From: Methylomicrobium sp. wino1 | GTDB taxonomy: Bacteria; Pseudomonadota; Gammaproteobacteria; Methylococcales; Methylomonadaceae | Assembly (NCBI RefSeq): GCF_003932755.1 | Contig: NZ_CP024202.1 | Location: forward strand, 4,030,001-4,094,000 | DNA length: 64,000 nucleotides | Direction of reading: 5' to 3' | Translations under genes and position numbers: made by a program | The notes under the pieces: generated by a model | Told to the model about the DNA's origin: nothing | The model's input: the letters and a program-made list of their open reading frames with translations, nothing else | The model's database searches: none | Part shown: positions 19,794-28,227 of the stretch, in pieces | How the letters are laid out: each line of letters begins with the position of its first letter | How positions within the stretch are numbered: position 1 is the stretch's first letter

Positions 19794-20546
19794 ATGACCG
19801 ACGTATGTAATCCTCGACAAAACCATCTGCTCAACTCGCTGCCCTCAAACCAATACGAGCGACTAATACCTCATCTTGAAGGCGTATCCATGCGACTTGG
19901 CGAAGTCCTTTACGAATCCGGGGGCGAATTGAATTATGTCTATTTCCCCACGAATTGTATCGTTTCGCTGCTTTATGTCATGGAAAATGGCGCTTCGGCG
20001 GAAATTGCCGTAACCGGAAACGATGGTATTGTCGGCGTTGCGATATTCATGGGCGGAGGAACCATGCCGAACCGAGCCGTCGTGCAAAGTAAGGGACATG
20101 CTTACCGGCTTCGAAAAAAGACGTTCATGCAGGAATTTAACCGCTCGGGCGGCCGCCGCTCGGGTGCTATGCAACACCTGATGCTTCGTTATACTCAAAC
20201 ATTGATTACTCAGATGTCGCAGACTGCCGTTTGCAATCGGCATCATTCGGTGGATCAGCAGCTTTGCCGTTGGCTATTGCTCAGCCTCGATAGACTGTCT
20301 ACTAATGAATTGTGCATGACGCAGGAACTAATCGCCAATATGCTTGGCGTTCGCCGGGAAGGCGTCACGGAAGCCGCCGGTAAGTTACAGAAAGCCGGAT
20401 TGATCGAATACAGTCGTGGGCGCATCGCGGTGTTGAATAGACCCGGATTGGAAGAACGCGTCTGCGAATGCTATCACGTCGTCAAAACCGAATTCGATCG
20501 TTTGCTCCCCCCCCCCGATCTAAACGCTGTGCTCCTTTCTTACTGA
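19794..20546 (+). CDS. Crp/Fnr-family transcriptional regulator (paralogue 1)
   Basis: A 250-residue regulator; the ATG at 19794 is chosen over a TTG two codons upstream. The N-terminal half is a cyclic-nucleotide-binding-type beta-roll (GEVLYESGGELNYVYFPTNC, IAVTGNDGIVG). A long dimer helix and a C-terminal winged helix follow, with the recognition segment ANMLGVRREGVTEAAGKLQK. The ending SRGRIAVLNRPGLEERVCECY is typical of a Crp/Fnr subfamily of unknown ligand. No Fnr-type iron-sulfur cysteine cluster is seen at the N-terminus. A paralogue lies about 350 bases downstream and remains of a third at 22.7 kb. It is a candidate to bind the palindromes in this window, which is inference. Confidence 0.88.
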   Translation: MTDVCNPRQNHLLNSLPSNQYERLIPHLEGVSMRLGEVLYESGGELNYVYFPTNCIVSLLYVMENGASAEIAVTGNDGIVGVAIFMGGGTMPNRAVVQSKGHAYRLRKKTFMQEFNRSGGRRSGAMQHLMLRYTQTLITQMSQTAVCNRHHSVDQQLCRWLLLSLDRLSTNELCMTQELIANMLGVRREGVTEAAGKLQKAGLIEYSRGRIAVLNRPGLEERVCECYHVVKTEFDRLLPPPDLNAVLLSY

Positions 20547-20585
20547 ATAGTCATCCACCCTGTTGAGGCTTGAAGACGGCATTTA

Positions 20586-20601
20586 GGAGCGCTAGCGTAC
20601 A
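20586..20601. promoter_or_regulatory. Putative stress-regulon operator, site 3
   Basis: GGAGCGCTAGCGTACA, a weaker match with the nTAn centre and CGnACA half-site kept. It lies about 300 bases upstream of the second Crp/Fnr-like gene. Confidence 0.35.
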
Positions 20602-20677
20602 GACGCCAGAAAGCTTATGCGTTAGTCTGATTTCTCACTTGCGGAGCCATCTACTCGCATCAACCGTTGAGCTGAGT

Positions 20678-20754
20678 TATACCTTTCGTGCTTCATATGT
20701 CGGCAGAGCCTAAGGAGGCACCCCGGTGCCGAATTTTGATCTACGATGGGTATA
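20678..20754. repeat. Family A repeat, short copy
   Basis: Element of 77 bases with the two family ends (TATACCTTTCGTGCTTCA and, inverted, TATACCCATCGTAGATCA) joined by a GC-rich centre. It lies in the 353-base gap between the two Crp/Fnr genes. Confidence 0.7.
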
Positions 20755-20899
20755 AACGGTTATTCATTTCGACTATGCTCAACTGCTTCGCTGCGGCGCA
20801 TTATTCTTATCGAAACTATGTTTTTCTAATTAAAGAACATATTTTTCTCATAAAATGTAATGGCTAATGAGTATCTAAAAATTCCAGGAGAGCAATCCC

Positions 20900-21613
20900 G
20901 TGCAGACCTCCAAAGCCGGCCCAGCTAGTAATCAACTGTTGACGGCACTACCCTGCAAGGATCGGAACCGGTTACTCGCACATTGCGAACCCATCGATCT
21001 TATTTTTGCCGAGGTACTCTGCCGTCCGGGAGATCTCATTACACACGTTTATTTCCCGACCGGAAGCTTTATTTCCCTAGTAACATCCATAGATAGCTCC
21101 AATTTGGAGATAGGAATGGTCGGTAACGAGGGTCTTTTCGGAATTACTCTGATGCTGGAAGTCGACATCGCCCCGTTTCATGCAGTAGTCCAAGGAGCAG
21201 GCCCCGCGTTACGCATTACAGCGGAGGCATTTCTCCATGAACTCGAACAAAGTCCCGCACTACAAAAAGAGCTAAAGCGTTACCTCTGTGCATTGATGAG
21301 ACAACTTGCGCAAACGGCCGCATGCTCGCAATTCCATAGGGTAGAAGCCCGCCTCGCGCGTTCGTTGTTGATGATTCATGACCGGGCGCATTCCAATACC
21401 TTCCATGTCACGCACGTAGGTCTAGCCTACATGCTAGGCGTAAGGCGCGTCGGTATCACCAGAGCTGCGAATTCACTACAGCAGCAAAAACTTATTAGTT
21501 ACCGACGAGGAGACGTTAGGATTATCGACCGACCAGGTCTAGAAGCCGCTGCTTGCAGTTGTTACCGAGCCGACAATGAAATCTATGATCGAATCATGAG
21601 ATATGGACAATAG
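20900..21613 (+). CDS. Crp/Fnr-family transcriptional regulator (paralogue 2)
   Basis: A 237-residue regulator with a GTG start at 20900, supported by AGGAGA 8 bases upstream. It has the same layout as paralogue 1: beta-roll sensor (AEVLCRPGDLITHVYFPTGS, IGMVGNEGLFG), dimer helix, and winged helix (AYMLGVRRVGITRAANSLQQ) ending YRRGDVRIIDRPGLE. The two proteins share this ending and the recognition-helix core GVRRxGxT, so they probably recognise similar DNA. The ligand is unknown. It is not Fnr, since no N-terminal cysteine cluster is present. Confidence 0.87.
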   Translation: MQTSKAGPASNQLLTALPCKDRNRLLAHCEPIDLIFAEVLCRPGDLITHVYFPTGSFISLVTSIDSSNLEIGMVGNEGLFGITLMLEVDIAPFHAVVQGAGPALRITAEAFLHELEQSPALQKELKRYLCALMRQLAQTAACSQFHRVEARLARSLLMIHDRAHSNTFHVTHVGLAYMLGVRRVGITRAANSLQQQKLISYRRGDVRIIDRPGLEAAACSCYRADNEIYDRIMRYGQ

Positions 21614-21628
21614 GCATTTTGGGGGATT

Positions 21629-21772
21629 GAGCATCAGTGGCTTGGATATCTCGATAAGGGCACCCTCCCACAGAGCACCCAACCACTTGATAGGGGTATA
21701 AGGGTGCTCTGTGGGAGCGACGCCTTCGTCGTCCCTCACCTAACGCTAGGTGAGGGAAAGCCACTGATGCTC
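21629..21772. repeat. Family D palindromic repeat, copy 1
   Basis: A 144-base element with perfect 15-base inverted ends (GAGCATCAGTGGCTT). Inside is a nested 16-base inverted repeat (CTCCCACAGAGCACCC) and a small CTCACCTAACGCTAGGTGAG hairpin. It fills most of the 391-base gap between the second Crp/Fnr gene and the PAS protein. Related copies are at 26539 and 37016. Confidence 0.7.
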
Positions 21773-22004
21773 GTCACCCACGGCTTATGTCGAAGTCCTC
21801 GAAGCGCCCTAAATTCAATGCAAGGACGATTTTAATCGCCCTAGGCGAATGGAGAACTTACTCCTACAAGAAACTTGAGCAAATCAGCGGTAAATGTCAA
21901 CGTAGTTGTCGCATTAGTTGAAAATTAATGAACGGTAGTGTCGGTATTTTTTCACCCCATTACCGATCGGTTTATCGGGATTTAAACAGACCTCTGCCTG
22001 CCAG

Positions 22005-22583
22005 TTATTCGAACGGTTCGAACGAGGCATTTTGTTGAGTAATCTCGGTCAAAGCGACCCGCAATATCGGAGAGGTATCCAAAGATTCGCGGCGTAAACA
22101 GTCGAGATAACCGGAAAACAGAGTTCCATCGGCACGCATCATCGTTAAACCGAATTTTTGCTTTTCCCCTTCAGGTTTTTCCATCAAGTTCAAAAACAGT
22201 CGATACCAACGGTCACTGTCCTGAGGATAAACAAACTTAGAGAAACGGTTATTGATCAGTTTAGCGCGATCGACGCCAAACAGTGCCGCCCCAGTCAAGT
22301 TGATTTCGCTAATCAAACCTTCCCTGTTAACCGTAATGTAGGCGACCGGTGCGAACTCATAGAGATCGACATATCGATCCAGCGCATCTTCCAGTGAGGT
22401 GCGGGCATTTCGTAACTCTTGATTTTGCAGCTCCAATTCGATCTTATGAATAATGAGTTCATGCATCAAAACTTCGGTAGGACGGGCCGATTCTTCATTC
22501 ACTGATAAGCTGGCTACCATGGATTCCGCTTTTTTTCTTAGCGATTTACGAATTTCAACTCCTTCCCTATTTTTCTTCATCAT
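22005..22583 (-). CDS. PAS-domain protein without output domain
   Basis: A 192-residue cytoplasmic protein. A charged N-terminus leads into a coiled-coil-like helix (MHELIIHKIELELQNQELRN, about residues 40-60) and one PAS domain (FAPVAYITVNREGLISEINL onward), ending at about residue 185. There is no histidine kinase, GGDEF or other output domain. The N-terminal helix plus PAS unit closely resembles the front of the PAS-GGDEF-EAL protein at 29782-31869. It may be a sensor partner or a truncated derivative. AGAGG lies 7 bases before the ATG. Confidence 0.75.
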   Translation of the reverse strand: MMKKNREGVEIRKSLRKKAESMVASLSVNEESARPTEVLMHELIIHKIELELQNQELRNARTSLEDALDRYVDLYEFAPVAYITVNREGLISEINLTGAALFGVDRAKLINNRFSKFVYPQDSDRWYRLFLNLMEKPEGEKQKFGLTMMRADGTLFSGYLDCLRRESLDTSPILRVALTEITQQNASFEPFE

Positions 22584-22675
22584 TCATGCCTCTTTGCTGA
22601 CTCATCGTCGCTTATACCTTCAGCCGTCGATTGAACCGAAAAAAAAAGGCCGCTTATTTGCTTTACCGACAATGC

Positions 22676-22810
22676 TGCGCGCGTCAAGATCTTATCAGTT
22701 ATCGCCAAGAGGACGCTAGGATTCTCGACCTGCCGGTCTGGAAGCGGCTTCTTGCGGATGTTACCGAGCCGGTAAAAACATCAACGAGTCAATTCTGCGT
22801 TGTAACTTAC
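22676..22810 (+). pseudogene. Remnant of a third Crp/Fnr-like regulator (C-terminus only)
   Basis: The stretch reads QDLISYRQEDARILDLP and then, after a one-base frameshift, GLEAASCGCYRAGKN. This matches the last 35 or so residues of the regulator at 20900-21613 (QKLISYRRGDVRIIDRPGLE, then SCYRADN), and the DNA is also clearly similar. Sensor and DNA-binding parts are missing. It is a decayed tail of a paralogue, or of a duplication of the neighbour. Confidence 0.7.
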
Positions 22811-22820
22811 CCTGCTTCGC

Positions 22821-23129
22821 TCAGATGTCGAGAAAGGCAAGCAAATCGGTATTCTGTTGCTCTTTATGTGTTTCGGCCAAGCCATGCGGATGATCGAGAT
22901 CTCCGGCAAAGGCGTTTACGGTCATCCCTGGCGCCGGTACGGGTTTTATATTTGATGGCCAGCCCACAGCCTTAGCGATGTTTACAGTAGGAATCAACGT
23001 CGGGTTGGGGGGAGGAATTTGTGGATTAGGGCCGATACCCGCCGAAGTCGGCAACCGTGCCGACTCGCCGCATGCGGTCAGCACTGCCGTCATTACCGAG
23101 CATAAAAAAACTATCCTTGGATACCACAT
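22821..23129 (-). pseudogene. N-terminal remnant of a PQQ-type sorbosone/sugar dehydrogenase lipoprotein
   Basis: 102 codons starting with a lipoprotein signal (VMTAVLTACGES). The next stretch, LIPTVNIAKAVGWPSNIKPV and APGMTVNAFAGDLDHP, resembles the mature N-terminus of membrane-bound L-sorbosone/glucose dehydrogenases. The frame then runs into AETHKEQQN and stops, whereas family members have a beta-propeller of 350 or more residues. I read it as a truncated gene. The family call rests on motif memory. Confidence 0.6.
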
Positions 23130-23133
23130 GGCC

Positions 23134-23484
23134 TTAATGCTGAGCGCTTATCATTTGCCGGCAACTGTCGGCACATTTTTGACACGCTTCGACGCATTCG
23201 TCCATATCGCCGATTTTCTTGCAATCGGATGCGCACGCTTCGCAAATCTCGGCGCAAACTTCGTGTAGGCTATGCTGGAAACGAGAGCTACTCAGTTGGA
23301 AATTTGCCGAGGTCTGGCAAATCTCGGCACAGTTCATCATCAGACGAAAGTGTTTGGCCTCGACGTGCTTTCCGCCGGTTTCCAGGCAGTGGTTCATAGC
23401 GGCTTGCAGGCAAACCTGATGACAACGCGAACAAGTCTCTATGCAGGCTTGCATGGCGGATTCGGTGTGGGATGATTGATGCAT
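23134..23484 (-). CDS. Four-helix-bundle copper-storage protein (Csp/DUF326 type)
   Basis: A 116-residue protein with 15 cysteines, many in CxxxC or CxxC pairs along helices (ACIETCSRCHQVC, EVCAEICEACASDC, ECVEACQKCADSC). This is the pattern of Csp proteins, which store many Cu(I) ions inside a four-helix bundle; they were first described in methanotrophs. The start at 23484 (MHQSSHTESAMQACIETC) has GGAG 7 bases upstream. No Tat or Sec signal is seen, so it is probably a cytosolic Csp3-like form. It fits copper handling for methane monooxygenase, though that enzyme is not in the window. Confidence 0.85.
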   Translation of the reverse strand: MHQSSHTESAMQACIETCSRCHQVCLQAAMNHCLETGGKHVEAKHFRLMMNCAEICQTSANFQLSSSRFQHSLHEVCAEICEACASDCKKIGDMDECVEACQKCADSCRQMISAQH

Positions 23485-23544
23485 GGGAAACTCCAAAGAA
23501 AAGTTAAATGAAAGTGTGTCGTCTTGATTGACACACTCCACGCT

Positions 23545-23687
23545 GTAAGTATTCAGACCCTGTTGGCAAATTACCGCAATCCAGGCGTATTGTTGGCCTC
23601 CCCCTTTGAAAAAGGGGGATTGAGGGGGATTTATTTAAAAAATCTCCCCTAGCCCCTCTTTTTCAAAGAGGGGGACTGAATACTTAC
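23545..23687. mobile_element. Family C MITE-like element, copy 1 (143 bp)
   Basis: 143 bases with perfect 12-base terminal inverted repeats (GTAAGTATTCAG/CTGAATACTTAC), flanked on both sides by TCCACGCT (23537-23544 and 23688-23695), an 8-base target duplication. The centre is a long imperfect hairpin with CCCCCTTTGAAAAAGGGGG-like arms. No coding capacity. Confidence 0.88.
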
Positions 23688-23716
23688 TCCACGCTTTATG
23701 AAAGTTGTTTTATTTA

Positions 23717-23798
23717 TATACCCTTCGTACTTGAAAATTCGGCAGCGACTAAGAAGGCTCCAGGCTGCTAGGCCGAATTTTGATCTTCGATGGGTATA
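23717..23798. repeat. Family A repeat, short copy
   Basis: 82 bases bounded by TATACCCTTCGTACTTGA and the inverted TATACCCATCGAAGATCA. Same design as the copies at 19536 and 20678. Confidence 0.65.
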
Positions 23799-23907
23799 AG
23801 CCAAAAAGGAATAGTAATATTGCCGATGAGCAAAAATCCGTTTTTGGAGAACTGATTAATCGCAGCAGGATTGATCAGGTCAGACGCTCTCTCATCAAAG
23901 CTGACAT

Positions 23908-24186
23908 TTAATTGCCTTCCTTAATATCCTTTTTAATATCACCATAGCCTTTCTGGATCTTGCCTTTATTCTTTTGAATATTTCCTTCTATCTCCATACC
24001 TTTATCGTCCAGTATCTTGCCGGTGACTTCCTTGACTGTCCCTTTGGTTTCTTCGATGCGGCCTTCTACTTGATCTTCGTTCATGGGCGCTTCAATTTTG
24101 CTGTCTTCGGCATAAGCGCTTAATGAAAACAGCGCCATAATAAAGCCAAGCGATAAAATGTTGAGTTTGTTGTGTGTGCGTTTCAT
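23908..24186 (-). CDS. CsbD-like protein with signal peptide
   Basis: A 92-residue protein. Residues 1-26 form a signal peptide (LNILSLGFIMALFSLSAYA, cleavage near AYA|ED). The rest is a CsbD-like domain (NEDQVEGRIEETKGTVKEVT, then GKILDDKGMEIEG). CsbD proteins are small, charged, cytoplasmic stress proteins; an exported version is unusual. AGGAA lies 7 bases before the ATG. It follows another csbD gene after 86 bases on the same strand, so the two may share a transcript. Its mature part is very like the CsbD at 53115-53300. Confidence 0.8.
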   Translation of the reverse strand: MKRTHNKLNILSLGFIMALFSLSAYAEDSKIEAPMNEDQVEGRIEETKGTVKEVTGKILDDKGMEIEGNIQKNKGKIQKGYGDIKKDIKEGN

Positions 24187-24272
24187 GATTATTTCCTGTA
24201 ATAATGTTGGGAATCCAATCGCTATCGAACAGTTAGCCCGTCATTCAAGGCTCACTGCGCGATTCGGTATTG

Positions 24273-24455
24273 CTAGTTATCAGTCGCCTTCTTGGCATCT
24301 TCTTTAAGATCGCCATAACCCGACCGAACCTTGCCGCGGCTTTCATCGACCTTACCTTCTAACTCCATATCCTCGTCATCCATGACTTTGCCACTGACCT
24401 TTTTGACTTTACCCTTGGCCTGTTCGACCCGACCTTTTACTTGATCTTTGTTCAT
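24273..24455 (-). CDS. CsbD family stress protein
   Basis: A 60-residue, highly charged protein (MNKDQVKGRVEQAKGKVKKV, then SGKVMDDEDMELEGK). This is the standard CsbD/YjbJ pattern of two short amphipathic repeats. AGGAAC precedes the ATG. An operator-like palindrome lies 96 bases upstream (24551-24566). CsbD genes are usually induced by general or osmotic stress; the molecular role is unknown. Confidence 0.85.
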   Translation of the reverse strand: MNKDQVKGRVEQAKGKVKKVSGKVMDDEDMELEGKVDESRGKVRSGYGDLKEDAKKATDN

Positions 24456-24550
24456 GAGTGTTCCTGATAGTTGGTTGAATGGCTATTGAGCAATTTCCGA
24501 AACTACTTCGGCGCTCGAATATAATCATACTCATAATACTGAATACGGTC

Positions 24551-24566
24551 GGTACGTCACCGCACA
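24551..24566. promoter_or_regulatory. Putative stress-regulon operator, site 4
   Basis: GGTACGTCACCGCACA preceded by GGTC, 96 bases upstream of the csbD start at 24455. Confidence 0.55.
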
Positions 24567-24808
24567 TTGAGTTTTATTATTAACGACTAGTGCTGGAAAA
24601 AAGGGTAGGAGAGATAAGGTAATTGTTAAGACCCTGCATTTAAAACAATTTGTAACTTTGCCTCACCCTTTGAAAAAGGGATATGTGCATAGCAAAGCCC
24701 TACTTTTATTTAAGGTTATGTTCGTGTTAATAGTTGAAAAAATGAATGCTACGCCAATGTCGAAACTTTAAGATTGTAGTACGCTGTGCATACCACAGCA
24801 GTCCCAAC

Positions 24809-24954
24809 TTAACTATTCAGTCCCCCGGCAATTATCGTTCCCACGCTCTGCGTGGGAACGCCTGAGTACCGCTCCAGCGGTACGAGACGCTAGAGCGTCT
24901 CGGTCTTCATTCCCACGCCGGAGCGTGGGAACGATAGGGGGTGTGAATAATTAC
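24809..24954. mobile_element. Family B MITE-like element, copy 2
   Basis: 146 bases, ends TTAACTATTCAG and TGAATAATTAC, with a perfect 8-base target duplication GTCCCAAC (24801-24808 and 24955-24962). Internal hairpins match those of the copy at 6260. Confidence 0.85.
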
Positions 24955-25085
24955 GTCCCAACCGCAGTTTAACGTGCCCTCCATGCGTATGTCTTGCGCC
25001 GGGATTCGGTATGCTGACATTAGGTACGCGTAGCGTACCCTACGATTCACTTTGAATTTTTAAGTGCTGCCGAAAGTGGTGGATG

Positions 25086-25228
25086 GTAAGTATTCAGACC
25101 CCGTTGGCAAATTACCGCAATTCAGGCGCATTGTTGGCCTCCCCCTTTGAAAAAAGGGGATTGAGGGGGATTTATTTAAAAAATCTCCCCTAGCCCCTCT
25201 TTTTCAAAGAGGGGGACTGAATACTTAC
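25086..25228. mobile_element. Family C MITE-like element, copy 2 (143 bp)
   Basis: Same length (143 bases) and ends (GTAAGTATTCAG/CTGAATACTTAC) as the copy at 23545, with a perfect 8-base target duplication GGTGGATG (25078-25085 and 25229-25236). Nearly identical inside, so transposition was probably recent. Confidence 0.9.
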
Positions 25229-25297
25229 GGTGGATGTTTTCAACTATTACCGCATACAGCGTCTTATTTAAAACGCGGCAAGCGAATTCAATAATTG

Positions 25298-26347
25298 TTA
25301 CCGTTGACTTGCGATATTTTCTTTTCCCAATATATCCCAACAGGTAACGAACAATGCTGCAATAATAGGTCCTAATACGAACCCTGTTAATGAAAACCAA
25401 GTTAATCCACCTAAAGTAGATACGAGTACCAAATAATCTGACATTTTAATATCCCTACCTATCAGACGAGGCCTTAGAAAATTATCTATCATACTAATGA
25501 TTAAAACTCCGACAACTAATAATATGACGGCTCTTAAAGTTTCACCTTGTAAAAATAAGATTAACGTAGCGGGAGCCCAAATCAGAACGCTTCCTACGGG
25601 CAGCAAGGATAAAATGATCATGATCGTACCCCATAAAAAAGCCGTGGGAATACCAATAAACCAAAACACCATCCCCCCGACACTTCCTTGAATAACAGCC
25701 ACTATCAATCCCCCTTTAACAGTACCCCTTGCTACGCTGGTGAAGCGTTCAAATAATTCTATTTCTATCCTGTCGCCTATCGGAATTAGTGAAATAAGTT
25801 TTCTTATCAAGAAATGACCATCCCGTAACATAAAAAAAAGCATATAAAAAGTTAACGAAAATTGAATAATAATAGTCAATACGTTCTGAGTTAATATGGG
25901 GACTTGTTGTGCTAAATATTTTACTGCTTGAGAGAATATGTCTCCTACTGCCGATCCCATTTGCTCAACACTGACAGCCTCAACATATGGAATCTTATTG
26001 AATATTGGTAAAAAAAGCTCGAGATTATCTTGAAAATAAAGCTGTGGATTTATTTCTCCACTTTCAATTTTTTTATAAAAAGTAGTGCTTTCTTCCGCAA
26101 TCATTAAGGTTATCGTTAAAATTGGAATGATAAAAACTATAATAATCACCACCAGGGTCAGAAGCACAGGCAGTATTTCGGTATTTTTAAAATATTGTTT
26201 GAACTTTTTATGAATAGGATCAAAAACTATAGCTAGAATGATTGCCCAAAAACAAGCTAATAAGAAATCCTTGATTAAAATAAAAAAAGACACCGTTACT
26301 AGCAAAATAAATATCAGAAATAAAATATATGGGGTATTCTTTTGCAT
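25298..26347 (-). CDS. AI-2E family transporter (PerM/YdiK-like permease)
   Basis: About 349 residues from the ATG at 26347 (MQKNTPYILFLIFILLVTVS). An upstream in-frame start at 26404 would add an unlikely hydrophilic leader. It has about seven or eight membrane segments in the PF01594 arrangement: two near the N-terminus, a soluble middle part (residues 90-160), then paired helices with conserved GIPTAFLWGTIMIILSLLPV and DNFLRPRLIGRD. The substrate is unknown; the family name does not prove autoinducer transport. The gene is clearly more AT-rich than the ccm or urease genes, which suggests acquisition from elsewhere. Confidence 0.85.
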   Translation of the reverse strand: MQKNTPYILFLIFILLVTVSFFILIKDFLLACFWAIILAIVFDPIHKKFKQYFKNTEILPVLLTLVVIIIVFIIPILTITLMIAEESTTFYKKIESGEINPQLYFQDNLELFLPIFNKIPYVEAVSVEQMGSAVGDIFSQAVKYLAQQVPILTQNVLTIIIQFSLTFYMLFFMLRDGHFLIRKLISLIPIGDRIEIELFERFTSVARGTVKGGLIVAVIQGSVGGMVFWFIGIPTAFLWGTIMIILSLLPVGSVLIWAPATLILFLQGETLRAVILLVVGVLIISMIDNFLRPRLIGRDIKMSDYLVLVSTLGGLTWFSLTGFVLGPIIAALFVTCWDILGKENIASQR

Positions 26348-26538
26348 TGAAGAAACCTGTGTCAAAGAGGTCGAGTATTCAAACCTAGCTGGCAAAAAAG
26401 GCAATTCAGATGTAATTATTCACATCTCTTCTATCATTCCCATGTTCCAGCGCTCATCGTTATGCACAAGTCAAAAATTCTCTTTTGCAATCTTAGCCAA
26501 TGAGACCTCGATACCATTTATTGCCACCCAACGAAACC

Positions 26539-26629
26539 GGCTTCGAAATCGCGATCATGGGATCGCTCCCACAGAGCGTTTATCGCCCGCCCCTGTGGGA
26601 GCGACGCCTTCGTCGCGACTGTCGAAGCC
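26539..26629. repeat. Family D palindromic repeat, copy 2
   Basis: 91 bases with imperfect inverted ends (GGCTTCGAAATCGCGA and TCGCGACTGTCGAAGCC). Inside are CTCCCACAG and CTGTGGGAGCGACGCC arms as in the copies at 21629 and 37016. Confidence 0.65.
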
Positions 26630-26730
26630 AATGACAATCAATATCCACAGATTTATCAAACATCAACGCTCCCAGTGATTCGATAAAATCTGTTCAGCAA
26701 GTGTACCGGCACTTATGTATAACGATGAGC

Positions 26731-26779
26731 GCTCTAGCGTGGGAACGATAATTGCCGGGGGACTGGACTGAATAGTTAC
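26731..26779. mobile_element. Partial family B element
   Basis: Only one terminal part of family B remains, ending TGAATAGTTAC, with the adjoining CCCCCGGCAATTATCGTTCC segment on the complementary strand. The other end is missing and no target duplication can be seen. Confidence 0.6.
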
Positions 26780-26780
26780 A

Positions 26781-27572
26781 CTAGCGTTCTTTAACGATAC
26801 CTGTTTCATCAGAAATGATTATTTCAACTCTGCGATTTAGTTGCCTACCAGAGGAAGTTGCATTGGTGGCAATAGGATAAGTCTCGCCATAGCCAATAGC
26901 AGTCATTCGCGCATCATTGATACCCGCATACCGAAGCGCTCTTTGAACGGCTTCAGCTCGGCGTTCAGACAGCTGTTGATTGTAAGAATCGGAACCGACA
27001 CTATCCGTATGACCTTCTATGCGAACAGTTATTTCCGGATGTTGTTTTAGGAATTCAGCCAATTGACTAATTATTCTCATGCCTCCGGCTTTGACATTCG
27101 ATTTGTCGTATTCGAATAATACATCACCCATCGTCACAATCATTCCTCTTTCACTCGGTTTAGCTTTTAATTCAGCGAGTTGACGAGCCAGTTCATCTGC
27201 TTCTCTTGTGCGAGCCTTGATCTGGATTTGTTGTCTTTCTGATTCAGCTTGAGCGATGAAATCTTTAGCAATGGCGGTATTGGCTTTTTCACGAGCGATT
27301 TTAGTTTTGATCTCCGTCTTGTAAGCGACTCTTTTGATTTCCTCATCTTTAGCACCGTCATCAACCATCCTTTTTAGTTTTGCTAATGACTCTTCGGCTT
27401 CAGCATGAGGAATGGGAGCCTTAGCTGCAACTAAAGGATCGGCATTGATTTCGTCAAAAAGTCTCTCCGCACTAACTAAGTCCGGATTAGGAGTCGTTGA
27501 TGCGCATCCGTATATTAATCCAGCAATACACAGTACAGTAATAAACTTCAAGTCAGTGATTAACTGCTTCAT
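26781..27572 (-). CDS. OmpA-family lipoprotein with DUF4398-like N-terminal part
   Basis: A 263-residue lipoprotein. The lipobox LIYGCAS places the acylated Cys near residue 23. A helical, Glu/Lys/Ala-rich middle (residues 30-140) resembles DUF4398. The C-terminus (residues 145-258) is an OmpA-like peptidoglycan-binding domain (VLFEYDKSNV, RIEGHTDSVGSDSYNQQLSE, RAEAVQRAL, GYGETYP, NRRVEI). It probably links the outer membrane to the cell wall. It follows the DUF4398 lipoprotein gene by 55 bases and shares the helical domain, so the pair looks like one operon. Confidence 0.88.
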   Translation of the reverse strand: MKQLITDLKFITVLCIAGLIYGCASTTPNPDLVSAERLFDEINADPLVAAKAPIPHAEAEESLAKLKRMVDDGAKDEEIKRVAYKTEIKTKIAREKANTAIAKDFIAQAESERQQIQIKARTREADELARQLAELKAKPSERGMIVTMGDVLFEYDKSNVKAGGMRIISQLAEFLKQHPEITVRIEGHTDSVGSDSYNQQLSERRAEAVQRALRYAGINDARMTAIGYGETYPIATNATSSGRQLNRRVEIIISDETGIVKER

Positions 27573-27627
27573 GATAGATTCCTTATTAAATTATTGAATG
27601 AAGTAAATGATGCAAGCGGCCTGATGT

Positions 27628-28014
27628 TCAACGGGCCGGATGATATCTTTTAAGTTCTTCTTTTAAGATACGATTACTATCCTTAATCTCTTCAGCTGAT
27701 TTCTGGACTTTTAATGCTTCAGTTTTTGCTTTAGCGAGTTCCCCTTCCAATTCTGCTTGAGCTGCTAAATTACGCGCTTTTTGGTAATCCTTATCATCCA
27801 TGGCAGCCCGTGCGTTTTCAAGAGATTGGCTTGCATTTCTAAGTTCGAGAGGTGCAAGTTGCCTTGCACCATCAGCCTCCGCCTCTTTAATAACATAAGA
27901 ACTGCGCGTGATTTCTTCATGAGGCGGGACACCTGCACAACCCAGGATAAACATAGAAACCCCAAAGACTAACCCGAGCTTAATTGTTTTTGTAACGCTT
28001 CGATAATTTTTCAT
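27628..28014 (-). CDS. DUF4398 lipoprotein
   Basis: A 128-residue lipoprotein with lipobox MFILGCAG (Cys near 26), followed by a long helical, charged region (ARQLAPLELRNASQSLENAR onward) typical of DUF4398 periplasmic proteins. The function is unknown; such proteins are often paired with OmpA-domain lipoproteins, as here. An operator-like site lies 373 bases upstream (28387-28402). Confidence 0.82.
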   Translation of the reverse strand: MKNYRSVTKTIKLGLVFGVSMFILGCAGVPPHEEITRSSYVIKEAEADGARQLAPLELRNASQSLENARAAMDDKDYQKARNLAAQAELEGELAKAKTEALKVQKSAEEIKDSNRILKEELKRYHPAR

Positions 28015-28227
28015 ATTAACAACCTCATTTTTGTTGTAGTTGGGCCTGGCAATTTAGCTGATGACAAGTTTAATTGGCTCTTCCGTACTTGCCGTGGTAA
28101 TAGCGTATCGATACCGAATAAGGAAAGAAAATATTATTTAAGCAATTGATAAGCAATGTAATTTTTTCATTAAGAATTTGCTTGGTCGCTAATTTGTCGA
28201 ACTACCACGGGAAATCCGGAAGAGCCG

